Origin: an uncultured Dehalococcoidia bacterium
GTDB lineage: Bacteria > Chloroflexota > Dehalococcoidia > Lucifugimonadales > JADFKI01
Direction: 5' to 3'
Length of the DNA stretch: 64,000 nt
Assembly: GCA_958295865.1 (NCBI GenBank)
Contig: CATQHF010000005.1
Location: 556,419-620,418 of the forward strand
In this document: piece by piece, positions 42,723 through 51,779 of the stretch
Numbering within the stretch: the stretch's first letter is position 1
Layout of the letters: each line of letters starts with the position of its first letter
Made by a program: the position numbers and the translations under genes
Notes under the pieces: model-generated
What the model saw: only the letters and a program-made list of their open reading frames with translations
The model's database searches: none
What the model was told of the DNA's origin: nothing

Positions 42723-43862
42723 ATGCGTATCACGAATATCGAAGGCTTCAACCTGTCATCCCCCCTTGAGCGTCCCTTCGGATGGTCAAACGGCTGGATA
42801 AGCGCGCGGACGGTCGATGTGCTCAAGATTGAGACCGACGAGGGCATCACGGGCTGGGGCGAGGGCTATGTGGGCGCGGGCGGCGGCTTCGTAAAGCAGC
42901 ACTTCGGCGACATGCTCATCGGAGCGGATCCGCTGAACCGCAACGCTCTATGGCAGCAGATGTTCGCGCGCGTCTATAACGGCAATAATGCGGGCGGCTT
43001 CGCGGGCAGCGCCATCAGCGCCGTGGACACCGCGCTCTGGGACATCGCGGGCAAGGCGAGCGGCATGTCGGTGTCCGAGCTGCTCGGCGGGCGCATCCGC
43101 GACAAGGTGGCGGTGTATGCCACGGGGCTATACTACACCGAAGGCGAGTTCCCGACGCGCCTGCTGGACGAGGCGACCATGTATGTGGAACTGGGCTTCA
43201 AGGGAATGAAGACGAAGGTAGGCGGACTGCCCATCGCCGAGGATGTGCGGCGAGTCGCAGCCATCCGCAAGACCATCGGCGACGACATTCGCCTGATGGT
43301 GGACGCCAACCAAGCATACAGCGCCGCCGCAGCCATACACATCGGGCAGCGGCTATCCGACCTGAACATAGGCTGGTTCGAGGAGCCGGTCAACGCCAAG
43401 GATGTGGAAGGCTATCTGCAAGTGAAGTCGGCGGTAGCGATGCCCGTCGCCGGCGGCGAGAACCTGCGGACGCGCTACGAGTTCAAGGACTTTTTCGCCC
43501 GAAGAGCATACGACATCGCGCAGCCTGATGTCGTCAATGCGGGGGGCATAACCGAGATGCGGAACATCGTCATGACCGCGAACGCATACGGCATCCAGGT
43601 CAACCCGCATGTATGGGGTTCGCCGATAATGATAGCGGCAAGCCTTCACATCGCAGCCACGATACCGCCCTGCCCACCGGCGCACGAACCGCGCCCGTAT
43701 GAGCAAGAGCCGGTGATGGAGTTCGACCGCACGCCAAGCGGCATCCGCGAGGGGCTGGTGGCAGAGCCGTTCGACCAGCAAGACGGCTTCGTGAGCGTGC
43801 CGACAGCGCCGGGGCTAGGCATCGAGGTGGATGAAGCGGCGGTGCGCCGTCTGGCGACATAG
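42723..43862 (+). CDS. Mandelate racemase/muconate lactonising enzyme family protein
   Basis: 379 residues. Enolase-superfamily ligands and bases are visible: KTKVG (K163 and K165), VDANQAY (D194), WFEEPV (E220), GGEN (E246) and NPHVWGS (H296). The KxK plus His arrangement places it in the mandelate-racemase subgroup, which abstracts a proton alpha to a carboxylate. The capping domain begins with MRITNIEGFNL. AAGGAG precedes the start. Substrate is probably a sugar acid or related carboxylate. Confidence 0.92.
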   Translation: MRITNIEGFNLSSPLERPFGWSNGWISARTVDVLKIETDEGITGWGEGYVGAGGGFVKQHFGDMLIGADPLNRNALWQQMFARVYNGNNAGGFAGSAISAVDTALWDIAGKASGMSVSELLGGRIRDKVAVYATGLYYTEGEFPTRLLDEATMYVELGFKGMKTKVGGLPIAEDVRRVAAIRKTIGDDIRLMVDANQAYSAAAAIHIGQRLSDLNIGWFEEPVNAKDVEGYLQVKSAVAMPVAGGENLRTRYEFKDFFARRAYDIAQPDVVNAGGITEMRNIVMTANAYGIQVNPHVWGSPIMIAASLHIAATIPPCPPAHEPRPYEQEPVMEFDRTPSGIREGLVAEPFDQQDGFVSVPTAPGLGIEVDEAAVRRLAT

Positions 43863-43911
43863 TTCCGCAGATCAGCGTTTGGGCGCAGAACACAAAACAG
43901 GAGGCGTGTAC

Positions 43912-44190
43912 ATGGCAACGACTCTTACGCAAACGAAGAAGATAGATACAAAGCAGGTCGAAGAGGCGCTAGACGAAGTGTTGTCCAACTTCAAGTGCCC
44001 ATTTTCAGGACATCGAAGTTGGACGATAATAGACGAGCTCGTGACAATTACTCCCTGGATTGAAGGGATCGTTCCGGACCACTCCTACCCCGCCGTAATG
44101 CTGGCGTGCAATGGATGTGGGTATGTCGCTCTTTTTAGCGCCATCAAATTGGGTCTTGTCAGCCCGGACGCGGAGAGCGTAAATGCGTAG
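43912..44190 (+). CDS. Small possible zinc-binding protein
   Basis: 92 residues from the ATG at 43912 with AGGAGG upstream. KCPFSGHRSW and MLACNGCGYVALF supply Cys/His pairs that could bind zinc. The 3' end overlaps the next gene by 8 bases. Proteins with this CPFxG..CxxCGY pattern occur widely as small unknowns, sometimes beside phage-like genes, as far as I recall. Confidence 0.6.
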   Translation: MATTLTQTKKIDTKQVEEALDEVLSNFKCPFSGHRSWTIIDELVTITPWIEGIVPDHSYPAVMLACNGCGYVALFSAIKLGLVSPDAESVNA

Positions 44191-44608
44191 AGCGTCTGAG
44201 GATGGAGAGGCTCCAAGAAGCGACGAACGAGAGTACAGCGTTCCCCCCATGAATCTCGCGGCTCCTGTCTCACAATCGGGATTCCCGGTAAGCAACCAAC
44301 AGTGGAGTCGCATCAAGGGGCAGATTTGCGGTATTAGCTCAAATGAGAGCCTATGGTTTTCAGCATCTCTAGCGTCTTTGACGGGTGGCATTTCCTTTCT
44401 GATAGGCGTCGTATCATTGGCACAACTTGAAGGTGTTGCTTTTTGGATAACGGTATCCTTCTATGTGGCAATGACCATTGGATTTACCGGAGCATTTTTG
44501 TGTTTTATCTTTTACAAAGTGGGCAAGAAAAGTCGAGAAGATGACATTAAAGCCGTGCTAGGATATATGGACGAAATCGAGCAGACTTTCATAAATGCTA
44601 ATCGCTAG
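44183..44608 (+). CDS. Small two-TM hypothetical protein, coupled to the preceding gene
   Basis: 141 residues. A polar N-terminal ~55 residues is followed by two membrane helices (SASLASLTGGISFLIGVV and a second from VAFWITVSFYV to FIFYKV) and a charged C-terminal helix. Overlaps the upstream gene by 8 bases, so the two are translated together. No known family recognised. Confidence 0.6.
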   Translation: MRRASEDGEAPRSDEREYSVPPMNLAAPVSQSGFPVSNQQWSRIKGQICGISSNESLWFSASLASLTGGISFLIGVVSLAQLEGVAFWITVSFYVAMTIGFTGAFLCFIFYKVGKKSREDDIKAVLGYMDEIEQTFINANR

Positions 44609-44645
44609 GTTAGCGTCTCTCACATCCCAAAATTAAACTTCGCTA

Positions 44646-44858
44646 TCAAGTCATAAGCTCCGAAACCCGTCCGGAGCGAAAGTCTTCAAGAGCCTCATTC
44701 GCCAGTTTTTCAAGCGTATCCTGGCTATTAGCGAATGCCTCTATCCAGCGTCTATCGGACTCCAACTCTTCGAGAATCCAAGCGGCAAAAGCCTCCTGTT
44801 CATCTTCAGGCAGTTTGGATGCTTCGTCAAATGCGGTTCTCAAGGAATTGGTCACCAT
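44646..44858 (-). CDS. Orphan antitoxin-like protein
   Basis: 70 residues, acidic and helical: AFDEASKLPEDEQEAFAAWI, then LEELESDRRW and a short EALEDFRSG helix. This matches antitoxins of RelE/ParE-type pairs in composition and pattern. A toxin would be expected directly downstream on the minus strand, but the 37 bases before the convergent plus-strand gene hold none. It may be a solitary antitoxin that neutralises a toxin encoded elsewhere. Confidence 0.6.
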   Translation of the reverse strand: MVTNSLRTAFDEASKLPEDEQEAFAAWILEELESDRRWIEAFANSQDTLEKLANEALEDFRSGRVSELMT

Positions 44859-44961
44859 CGCTGTCGCTCACTCTCTGTCGGCGCTTCCTGATTAAGACCG
44901 TGTGCAGGCTACCTTGTACTCCGTGAATGAAAACACTGCCGTATTAACGGCCGCTATTGAT

Positions 44962-44967
44962 TATAAT
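44962..44967 (+). promoter_or_regulatory. Possible -10 box upstream of ccmA
   Basis: TATAAT in an AT-rich stretch 43 bases before the ATG at 45010, with TTGAT just ahead. No good -35 hexamer was seen. Confidence 0.3.
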
Positions 44968-45009
44968 ATAACTCGCCAATTCAAGGGTGAAAATCCATTA
45001 GAGATATGT

Positions 45010-45750
45010 ATGGCTACTGATTCTTCCCAAGACTTCGCTATCCAAGTCAGCGGCTTGAGCAAGGCTTACGGACGAGCGCAGGTGCTGCGTGGACTGTGCC
45101 TTAAAGTGCCGTGGGGACAGACGCTGACCGTGCTGGGGCAAAACGGCTCTGGCAAGACCACGCTCATCAAGACGCTGGCGATGCTGACCAAGCCCGACGC
45201 CGGCGAAGTGCGTATTGGCGGGCTGTCCACGCGGCACGGCGGCAAGCGCGTTCGCCGCGTCATAGGCGTCGTAACGCACGAACCGTTGCTGTACGACGGT
45301 CTCAAGGGCGGCGAGAATCTGCGCTTCTTCGCCAAGATGTTCGGACTTGAGCGCATCGACGAACGCATAAGTAGCGTAGCGGCGCAGATGGGCATAGCCG
45401 AGCGCCTCGACATCAGGGCAGGCGCTCTCTCGCACGGCATGCGGCGGCGCTTCAGCATTGCGCGCGCGCTGCTGCACTCGCCCCGGGTGCTGATTATGGA
45501 TGAGCCGGAGAGCGGACTAGACCAAGAAGCGCTTGGGCTGCTGGAGGCGATAATCTCCGACAAGACGAACCCGGAACGCGCCATTCTCATGACGACGCAC
45601 AACATGGAACGCGGCATCGCGCTCGGCGACCGCGTGGCTATCTTGTCGGGCGGGCGAATAGCATACGACGGCGCAGCGGATGCGGACGCCACAAGAGCGG
45701 CATACCTGCGGCATACCGCCCCGCGCCGGAGTGAGGCGGCGCTCCGATGA
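45010..45750 (+). CDS. ccmA: Haem exporter ATPase CcmA
   Basis: 246 residues from the ATG at 45010; a longer frame upstream is judged untranslated because the family N-terminus begins near FAIQVSGLSKAYG. Walker A is GQNGSGKTT, signature SHGMRRRFSIA (instead of LSGGQ), Walker B VLIMDEPESGLD. The switch region is MTTHNMERG. With CcmB it would form the haem-release ABC complex of cytochrome c maturation system I. Its stop overlaps the ccmB ATG by 4 bases. Confidence 0.82.
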   Translation: MATDSSQDFAIQVSGLSKAYGRAQVLRGLCLKVPWGQTLTVLGQNGSGKTTLIKTLAMLTKPDAGEVRIGGLSTRHGGKRVRRVIGVVTHEPLLYDGLKGGENLRFFAKMFGLERIDERISSVAAQMGIAERLDIRAGALSHGMRRRFSIARALLHSPRVLIMDEPESGLDQEALGLLEAIISDKTNPERAILMTTHNMERGIALGDRVAILSGGRIAYDGAADADATRAAYLRHTAPRRSEAALR

Positions 45751-46415
45751 GGGCGTCAATGCTGGCGATGCTGGCAATCCTCCGAAAGGATGTGGTGCTT
45801 GAGCTGCGAACAAAGGACATCGTCGTCACGGCGCTGGTGTTCGCGCTGCTGGTCATCGTCGTGTTCAATTTCGCCATCAGCCCAACGCCGCAGACGGTGG
45901 TATTCGTCGCGCCGGGCATCCTCTGGATTGCGTTCGTGTTCGGAGGCGTGCTCGGGCTGAACCGCTCGATGGCGCTGGAGAATGAGAGCGGCGGGCTGTA
46001 CGCGCTGATGCTGACGCCCGTAAGCCGCGACCTGATATTCTTCGGCAAGATGCTGGGCAGCTTTCTGTTCATGCTGCTGGTCGAGGTGGCGGTGTTCCCG
46101 ATTTTCGCCGTGCTGTACAACTTTTCGCTGCTGCTGCCGGGCCTCATCCCCGTCGCGGCGCTCGCCACGCTTGGCGTTGCGACGGTAGGCACGCTGTTCT
46201 CGGCGATGGCGGCGAACACTCGCTCCCGAGAGGTCATGCTGCCGCTGCTATTCTTTCCGGTGGTGGTGCCCGCTATCGTAGCGGCAGTGGAAGCCTCAAC
46301 CGCCGTGATACAGGGGGGCAGCGCGTTCGACCGCTGGATACCGTTCCTGATAGCGTTCGATGCGCTGTTCCTCGTGGTCTGCCCCCTCGCTTTCCAATTC
46401 GTGGTCGAGGAATAG
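45747..46415 (+). CDS. ccmB: Haem exporter permease CcmB
   Basis: 222 residues with six membrane helices, normal for CcmB. The N-terminal amphipathic ILRKDVVLELRTKDIV and the first-loop segment FGGVLGLNRSMALENESGG are conserved family features; TPVSRDLIFFGKMLG follows. Overlaps ccmA by 4 bases (ATGA). CcmC, CcmE and CcmF genes are not in this window, so they must lie elsewhere. Confidence 0.92.
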   Translation: MRASMLAMLAILRKDVVLELRTKDIVVTALVFALLVIVVFNFAISPTPQTVVFVAPGILWIAFVFGGVLGLNRSMALENESGGLYALMLTPVSRDLIFFGKMLGSFLFMLLVEVAVFPIFAVLYNFSLLLPGLIPVAALATLGVATVGTLFSAMAANTRSREVMLPLLFFPVVVPAIVAAVEASTAVIQGGSAFDRWIPFLIAFDALFLVVCPLAFQFVVEE

Positions 46416-46904
46416 GCGCAGCGTCCGAAATGCCGCAACTCAAAGCCAAAGTTGCTCTTGTTGCCCATCTTGCATAAATGCTAGGCTAAAATAGACACTG
46501 TAAGCTAAATGTAGCGTTGATACGGATTGGCGGCTCTCACTGAGCCGATGGATTTCAGCTTTCGCAGGGATGACGATTGGGATAACCAAAGTACGCAGTC
46601 AATCCCGTTGGCTAGTGCGACAATCGCAAAATTGACACTCAAATGAGATACCTGATATATTTATTATCCAACATGCGAAACATGAAGCAAGTTTGAGTTG
46701 GACTTGTGCAGTGTTTCCCAGCGCTCTCCACGAGCCAATAATGCGATTAAAACAGCTAAACCAAGGCGGCGCAGTCCCGTCCATGAATGTCCCCAAGTTA
46801 CGCCGGCGGCCGGTCGCAGGGTTTGGGGCGTCTTTTCTTTTCACATCCACAACCGACGGCGGGTCGCGCACGCCTCATAACAGACGCTACCCAGGAGGCG
46901 AAAT
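46416..46904. other. Intergenic region between ccmB and korA
   Basis: About 490 bases. A diverged REP-like hairpin is at 46549-46577; a TTATCC/TTTATT-rich stretch near 46660 could hold promoter elements. No supported gene on either strand. Confidence 0.5.
46549..46577. repeat. REP-like hairpin, copy 4 (diverged)
   Basis: GATGGATTTCAGCTTTCGCAGG then GATGACG. The palindrome has lost two pairs relative to the core. Confidence 0.5.
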
Positions 46905-48620
46905 TTGCAAAAGAGTGACTTTGTAGTTCGATTTGCGGGCGAAGGCGGACAGGGCATGGTTACCTCATCTGAGGGGCTTGCACAGGCTGCAAGCAATGTG
47001 GGCTACCATGTGCAGACATTCGTCACATTCCCATCCCAGATTATGGGCGGCCCCACAATGGCGCAGGCGCGCTTGGCGACAACGCCCGTCCTGAGCTCAG
47101 GCGACGACATAGATGTGCTGGTGTGCTTCAACGAAGAAGCGTACCAGAACCACAGGGACGAGGTGAGGGACGGCGGCGTCATCATCTACAATTCGGGCGA
47201 GTTCGAGCCTGATGACTTGGCGAACAGCTTCGGCATGCCCTTCGCCGACCTCGCAAAGTCCACCGGCAACGCCCGCGCAGAGAACATGATTGTGCTGGGA
47301 GCGCTCGCGCATCTGGTCAGCATGTCGCAGACCATCCTGGAGGATTTCGTAAAGGAACGCTTTACGAGAGGACGCGCGAACGATGAGCAGATTATAGTGT
47401 CCAACTTCGAGGCGCTGACGCTTGGACGCCAGGAAGCTGAAAAGAGCGGCTTTAGCCTCGGCGAACTCGCGCCGTCGATAAAGCCTGAGGGCAATCAGAT
47501 TCTGATCAACGGCAACGAGGCAATCTCGCTAGGCGCATGCGCCGCCGGGCTTGGCTTCTACATCGGGTACCCTATATCCCCCGCAACCTCGATCCTGCTC
47601 TGGATGGAGCGCAATCTCACCGGCAAGGGCAAGTTCGTGTATCAGGCAAGCTCGGAGATTGAGGCTATCAACGCCCTCGTGGGCGCAGGCTTCGGCGGGC
47701 AGAAGTCAATGACCGCGACCGCGGGGCCCGGGCTGTCGCTTATGGGCGAGGGGCTTGGACTGGCATGGATGTCAGAAGTGCCGCTGGTGGTTGCGGACAT
47801 TCAGCGCGGAGGCCCATCCACAGGCCTGCCCACGAAGACGGAGCAGTCCGACCTGCTGATGGCGATGACGCCGGGACACGGCGATGTCAGCATACCCATC
47901 ATCGCCCCGGGCACCGTCGAAGAGTGCTTCTACGGCGCGGCAATGGCGCTCAACTGGGCTGAGCGCTACCAAGGGCCGGTCATCCTGCTGAGCGAGCACA
48001 TGCTATCTGAGCGAAAGCAGAACATCCCCAAGCCCGACCTGAGCAAGCTCGTGATAGAGGAACGGCAGACATACACCGGCAGCAACGGCTACAACCGCTA
48101 CGACGGCTGGGAGCTTTCGCCGATGCCGCTGCCCGGCAACCCCGGCAGCTACATCGCCAACGGCAGCGAGCACGACGGCATGGGCGACACGACCCACCTG
48201 CCTGAGCGCCATATCCAGATGACAGAGCGGCGCTTCAGCAAGCTGAAGTTGCTGGAGAACGAAGAATATGAGAGCCGCAACAGCGACGCAAGCATCGCGC
48301 TTATGCCTTGGGGCGGTTCCAAAGGCCCGGCGCAGGCGGCATACGACATCATAATGGACAACGACGGTGAACTCGGCTGGTACTACACGATGTTCCTCAA
48401 CCCCCTGCCGGCGGAGCTTCTCGAAGAACTGAAGCGGAAAGAATTGGTGCTGGTGCCTGAGCTTAACTACCTCGGCCAGTTCTCCGGTATCCTGCGTTCC
48501 CAGGGAGTGAAGGCAGAGTCCATCACGCAGTACACGGGGCTGCCCTTCAAGGTCAGTGAGCTTGCGGAGCGCATTACAGAGCGCCTCGAACAGGAACAGA
48601 AAGTGAGCGTAACGGTATGA
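46905..48620 (+). CDS. korA: 2-oxoacid:acceptor oxidoreductase, alpha subunit with fused gamma domain
   Basis: 571 residues from a TTG at 46905 with AGGAGG ahead. The N-terminal gamma domain (VVRFAGEGGQGMVTSSEGLA, then FPSQIMGGPTMAQARL) is fused to the alpha pyrimidine-binding domain (GNEAISLGACAAGLGFYIGYP, then YQASSEIEAINALVGAG and TATAGPGLSLMGEGLGLAW). Together with the next gene it forms the two-subunit 2-oxoglutarate (or other 2-oxoacid):ferredoxin oxidoreductase. Substrate choice is not certain from sequence. Overlaps korB by 4 bases. Confidence 0.9.
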   Translation: MQKSDFVVRFAGEGGQGMVTSSEGLAQAASNVGYHVQTFVTFPSQIMGGPTMAQARLATTPVLSSGDDIDVLVCFNEEAYQNHRDEVRDGGVIIYNSGEFEPDDLANSFGMPFADLAKSTGNARAENMIVLGALAHLVSMSQTILEDFVKERFTRGRANDEQIIVSNFEALTLGRQEAEKSGFSLGELAPSIKPEGNQILINGNEAISLGACAAGLGFYIGYPISPATSILLWMERNLTGKGKFVYQASSEIEAINALVGAGFGGQKSMTATAGPGLSLMGEGLGLAWMSEVPLVVADIQRGGPSTGLPTKTEQSDLLMAMTPGHGDVSIPIIAPGTVEECFYGAAMALNWAERYQGPVILLSEHMLSERKQNIPKPDLSKLVIEERQTYTGSNGYNRYDGWELSPMPLPGNPGSYIANGSEHDGMGDTTHLPERHIQMTERRFSKLKLLENEEYESRNSDASIALMPWGGSKGPAQAAYDIIMDNDGELGWYYTMFLNPLPAELLEELKRKELVLVPELNYLGQFSGILRSQGVKAESITQYTGLPFKVSELAERITERLEQEQKVSVTV

Positions 48621-49483
48621 GCGACAAGAATCCGGAATACGATTTCAAGTGGTGCCCCGGCTGTGGCGACTTCGGCGTGCGGCGCGCCCTCGAATCCGCC
48701 ATCGAACAGCGCAGGGTCGAGACGGAGCTGCCCGTCGAGAACAACGTGATTGTGGCAGGCATCGGCTGCTCAGGCAATATGGTGCATCTACTCGAAGGCC
48801 CGCAGCCCTACGGTCTTCATGGCATTCATGGCAGGACGCTGCCGATTGCACTGGGCGTCAAGATGGGACGGCCTGACCTCAATGTAATCGTCGTAGCGGG
48901 CGACGGCGACTTCCTGAGCATCGGCAACGAGCATATCGCGCCACAGGCGGCGCGCAACCTCGATATCACCGTCGTGATTATGGACAACGCCGTGTATGGG
49001 CTGACGAAGGGGCAAAGTTCGCCCACGACCAAAATTGACGAAATCACCAGCTCCACGCCATACGGCAAGCCCGAAGTCCAGCTGGACCCGCTTGCCCTCT
49101 ACCTGACGCTTGGCGTCTCATACATAGCCTCGCATGTGTCAACCAAGGTCAGGGACTTGGGCGCTGTCATCGCCGACGCGATGAACCACAAGGGCTTTTC
49201 CATCGTGCATGTGCAGTCCCCCTGCACGACCTACAACAATACCTTCCAAGAGCTGAAGGGCAATGTGCGGAAGGGCATACCGCCGCTCGCATGGGACATC
49301 CCGGAGCATCACGACCCCAGCGATGTGGAAGCGGCGCACGAGCTGCTCAACCAGGGCGGCGTGCCGGTCGGCATCGTCTATAAGGACGCCGACAGGCCCT
49401 CGTTCCAGGACCGCATCGACATCATCAACGACAAGTCCTTCTCGCGGCAGGTGGACAAGATGATCGACTCTTACGCCATCTAG
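48617..49483 (+). CDS. korB: 2-oxoacid:acceptor oxidoreductase, beta subunit
   Basis: 288 residues. FKWCPGCGDFGVRRAL gives Cys ligands of the Fe-S cluster and the TPP region follows: GIGCSGNMVHL, then VAGDGDFLSIGNEHI and IMDNAVYGLTKGQSSP. Matches KorB in size and order. It shares a 4-base overlap with korA, and a good terminator (49520-49545) closes the operon. Confidence 0.92.
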   Translation: MSDKNPEYDFKWCPGCGDFGVRRALESAIEQRRVETELPVENNVIVAGIGCSGNMVHLLEGPQPYGLHGIHGRTLPIALGVKMGRPDLNVIVVAGDGDFLSIGNEHIAPQAARNLDITVVIMDNAVYGLTKGQSSPTTKIDEITSSTPYGKPEVQLDPLALYLTLGVSYIASHVSTKVRDLGAVIADAMNHKGFSIVHVQSPCTTYNNTFQELKGNVRKGIPPLAWDIPEHHDPSDVEAAHELLNQGGVPVGIVYKDADRPSFQDRIDIINDKSFSRQVDKMIDSYAI

Positions 49484-49801
49484 CCGAACGATAGCACACA
49501 CATAATCGACTTCAGAGAGGAGGCAGCCTGCGGGTTGCCTCTTTTCAGCAGCGCTCCCAATCGGGTGGTTCGACAAGCTTGCCACAAACGGAGGCGGGCT
49601 TACCGCGAAGGCGAAACTCCGCGCCGTTTTCCCTTGTCCCATAACGCCGCGTTAAAGCGCCGTTAATCTGCGCGTCCTAAAATACGCTTACGCGGCAGCG
49701 CATTGAGCTTTGCCGTACTTCCAACTACCGCATCGACGGATGATGCAAGGCGCATCGGAACATACTCTGAGCGCCCATGATCACGACATGAGCGACGAAG
49801 C
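49484..49801. other. Intergenic region after korB
   Basis: Holds the terminator at 49520-49545. The rest shows no gene or known element. Confidence 0.5.
49520..49545 (+). terminator. Rho-independent terminator after korAB
   Basis: GAGGCAGCC pairs with GGTTGCCTC (one G-T pair) around a four-base loop, followed by TTTT. It lies 36 bases past the korB stop. Confidence 0.85.
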
Positions 49802-50701
49802 ATGCAACTACCACGCATCCTGATAGCCGAGGCTATCGGCACATACTTGCTGGTGCTGTTTGGCGCAGGCGCGGTCGCCACGGATGTCATCACGAGCGGA
49901 CAGCTCGGCTTGTGGCCCGTCGCGTTCACAGCCGGCTTTGGCGTTACGGTGGGCATATACGCCAGCCTCGCCATATCGGGCGCTCACCTCAACCCTGCCG
50001 TGAGCCTCGCGTTCGCCATCTTCCGCCGAAGCGAGTTTCGCTTCGGTAGGATGCTTGCGTACTGGGGCGCGCAACTAGCGGGAGCGGTAGCCGCGGGATT
50101 GACGCTCTTCGCCGTATTCTCGCCCTTCATCGAGCGTCTGGAACGGCTGAACGGCTACATTCGCGGCGCGCCGGGCAGCGAGTACTCGGCGATGATATTC
50201 AGCAAGCACTTCCCGGACGCGGGCGTGTTCGGCATCGATGAGGCTGCCCGCGCCCTGCTGTCAGCGCCGGCAGCGGCGGCTATCGAGGGGCTCGGCACGG
50301 CGGTTCTAGTGTTCGTCATATTCTCCCTATTCGACAGGCGCAACACCGCGCTGCCGAACGATGCTCTCGCGCCGCTCTTGGTGGGCTTGACCGTCGCCGT
50401 GCTGATAGCCGTATTCGCTCCGCTGACGCATGCGGGCTTGAATCCGGCGCGCGACTTCGGACCGCGCCTCGTAGCATTCTTCGCGGGCTGGGGCAGCGTC
50501 GCACTGCCGGGGCCGTCGGGCGGCTTCTGGGTGTACATCGTGGGGCCTCTGCTGGGCGCGCCCATAGGCGCGGCGGCGCATGAGTTCCTTCTCAAGCCCG
50601 CCCTGCCCTCATTGCGCCGGAGCGGCCCAGCCCGGAACGGCGCTGCGGATGCGCTCGCCGACTACGAACATGCCCCCAACGCAAGGGATGGCGGGGGTTG
50701 A
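49802..50701 (+). CDS. MIP family channel, aquaglyceroporin-like
   Basis: 299 residues. Two NPA boxes are present: SGAHLNPAVSLAFAIF and HAGLNPARDFGPRL. The Asp after the second NPAR is a mark of glycerol-conducting members (GlpF type). Six to seven helices plus two half-helices are consistent. A polar insert (FIERLERLNGYIRGAPGSEY) follows helix 3. The tail is polar and variable. Likely conducts glycerol and other small neutral solutes; transport not shown. Confidence 0.93.
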   Translation: MQLPRILIAEAIGTYLLVLFGAGAVATDVITSGQLGLWPVAFTAGFGVTVGIYASLAISGAHLNPAVSLAFAIFRRSEFRFGRMLAYWGAQLAGAVAAGLTLFAVFSPFIERLERLNGYIRGAPGSEYSAMIFSKHFPDAGVFGIDEAARALLSAPAAAAIEGLGTAVLVFVIFSLFDRRNTALPNDALAPLLVGLTVAVLIAVFAPLTHAGLNPARDFGPRLVAFFAGWGSVALPGPSGGFWVYIVGPLLGAPIGAAAHEFLLKPALPSLRRSGPARNGAADALADYEHAPNARDGGG

Positions 50702-50726
50702 GCGAAGTCTGCGATGCCAACACGCC

Positions 50727-51011
50727 CTAGTCGGGCACGCCTTCGCTGAGGGGCGTCGCCTTGCTGAGGTAGTAGTTGGGATCGGCGCGCGGGTTGCCCG
50801 CGTCGGCGGCGTCGAGCATCTTGTCGTATCGGGAATCCAGCTCCGAGAGCTTGGTCCCCATCGTCTTGTGCAGCGCGACGCTGGATATGACGCGGTGCGT
50901 GTCGCCGCCCCCGCAGCCTTTGCACTCGATAGCATCCGGCGGCGTGTAGCTGCGCCACAGCACGCTGGACTTGAGGTTGCAGCCGTCGCATCTGTACTCA
51001 TAGATTGGCAT
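50727..51011 (-). CDS. FmdB-type zinc-ribbon protein
   Basis: 94 residues from the ATG at 51011. The family N-terminus MPIYEYRCDGC and CKGCGG form a CxxC...CxxC ribbon typical of FmdB putative regulators. The polar C-terminal ~50 residues are divergent. Last gene of the ferritin-like/SCP2-like cluster; FmdB proteins often lie beside metal-dependent enzymes and may aid their regulation or assembly, but this is not established. Confidence 0.8.
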   Translation of the reverse strand: MPIYEYRCDGCNLKSSVLWRSYTPPDAIECKGCGGGDTHRVISSVALHKTMGTKLSELDSRYDKMLDAADAGNPRADPNYYLSKATPLSEGVPD

Positions 51012-51070
51012 ATAAACTTGTCCTGCTACGCTAGATAGGGTTTCCGTGCCGGATGCCTGCTTTCCCCACA

Positions 51071-51496
51071 TCACGAGGCGAAGGTGGTTTGTACTTTCGC
51101 GGAGGCGTCGAAGAACGCCTGCAACGAAAGCTGGTACTGGAAGAACGCGGTGCGGCGCAACTCGTCATGGGATTTCACGCAGCCGCTGGGCATTGTGAGG
51201 TCGAGCGTGTTCAGCGTGTGCGCGGAATCCGAGCCGCCATTGGCAGCGATGTTGTCAAGCAGCTCTTTCCACTCGGCGGGCGACATGTCTATGTAGAAGT
51301 CGAGGTCGCGCAACTCATCCGCCGGGACGGCTTCGACGGCGGCGCACTCAAAGCCCTCGAATGTGACGGCAAACGCGGCTGCGTCCACCTTGACACCCAT
51401 GCGGCAGTTGACGCTGCCCTGCGATGTGAACTGGGAGTCGCCGTTGGCGCTCTCGCGGACGGCTTCAAACCACTCTACGGACGGGAATTGCGGCAT
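51071..51496 (-). CDS. SCP2-like small protein, paralogue B
   Basis: 141 residues from the ATG at 51496, where MPQFPSVEWF matches the start of the paralogue at 52412-52855; AAGGAC precedes. The segment VTFEGFECAAVEAVPADEL, then DFYIDMSPAEWKELLDNI recalls the strand-helix pattern of SCP2 sterol-carrier folds, which bind hydrophobic ligands. HTLNTLDLTMPSG is shared with paralogue A in the form HTLNTLDMGRDEG. Family assignment is tentative. Confidence 0.62.
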   Translation of the reverse strand: MPQFPSVEWFEAVRESANGDSQFTSQGSVNCRMGVKVDAAAFAVTFEGFECAAVEAVPADELRDLDFYIDMSPAEWKELLDNIAANGGSDSAHTLNTLDLTMPSGCVKSHDELRRTAFFQYQLSLQAFFDASAKVQTTFAS

Positions 51497-51555
51497 ATCT
51501 TGTCCTTGTTTCTCGCGTATCAATCGGGCAGACGGCTACACAGCCGGAGCGCAGA

Positions 51556-51753
51556 TTATTTGGAAGCCTCATCATCGGCGTCGAAGTCGGGCAGCGGCTC
51601 GTCGAAGGGTTCGCCGTTGGCTTCATGTTCCAGGCGGCGCTGGTTCCAAGCCTTGATTTTAGCCGAGATCCTCTCGATTCTTCTGCGTTCTTCTTCACGG
51701 CCCTCCTTGCGTCCCGCCTCAAAGCGTCTTCTCAGATAGGGTTCTGCAAGCAT
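51556..51753 (-). pseudogene. Tandem partial duplicate of the neighbouring repeat protein
   Basis: 65 residues repeating the tail of the 182-residue protein at 51780-52328: MLAEPYLRRRFEAGRKEGRE, then ISAKIKAWNQRRLEHEANGE and PLPDFDADDE. It has lost the membrane segments and nearly all tetrapeptide units. The two DNA copies are almost identical over ~150 bp, so the event is recent. Confidence 0.65.
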
Positions 51754-51779
51754 AGTAAGCGCCTCCAGTGTAAGGCGGG

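Noticed and set aside
44902..45009. Upstream extension of ccmA to 44902
   Set aside because: The added residues are unlike the family and cross an AT-rich promoter-like stretch; the ATG at 45010 fits better.
46599..46871. 90-residue minus-strand frame between ccmB and korA
   Set aside because: No ribosome site or recognisable motif; lies in a spacer with a REP-like repeat.
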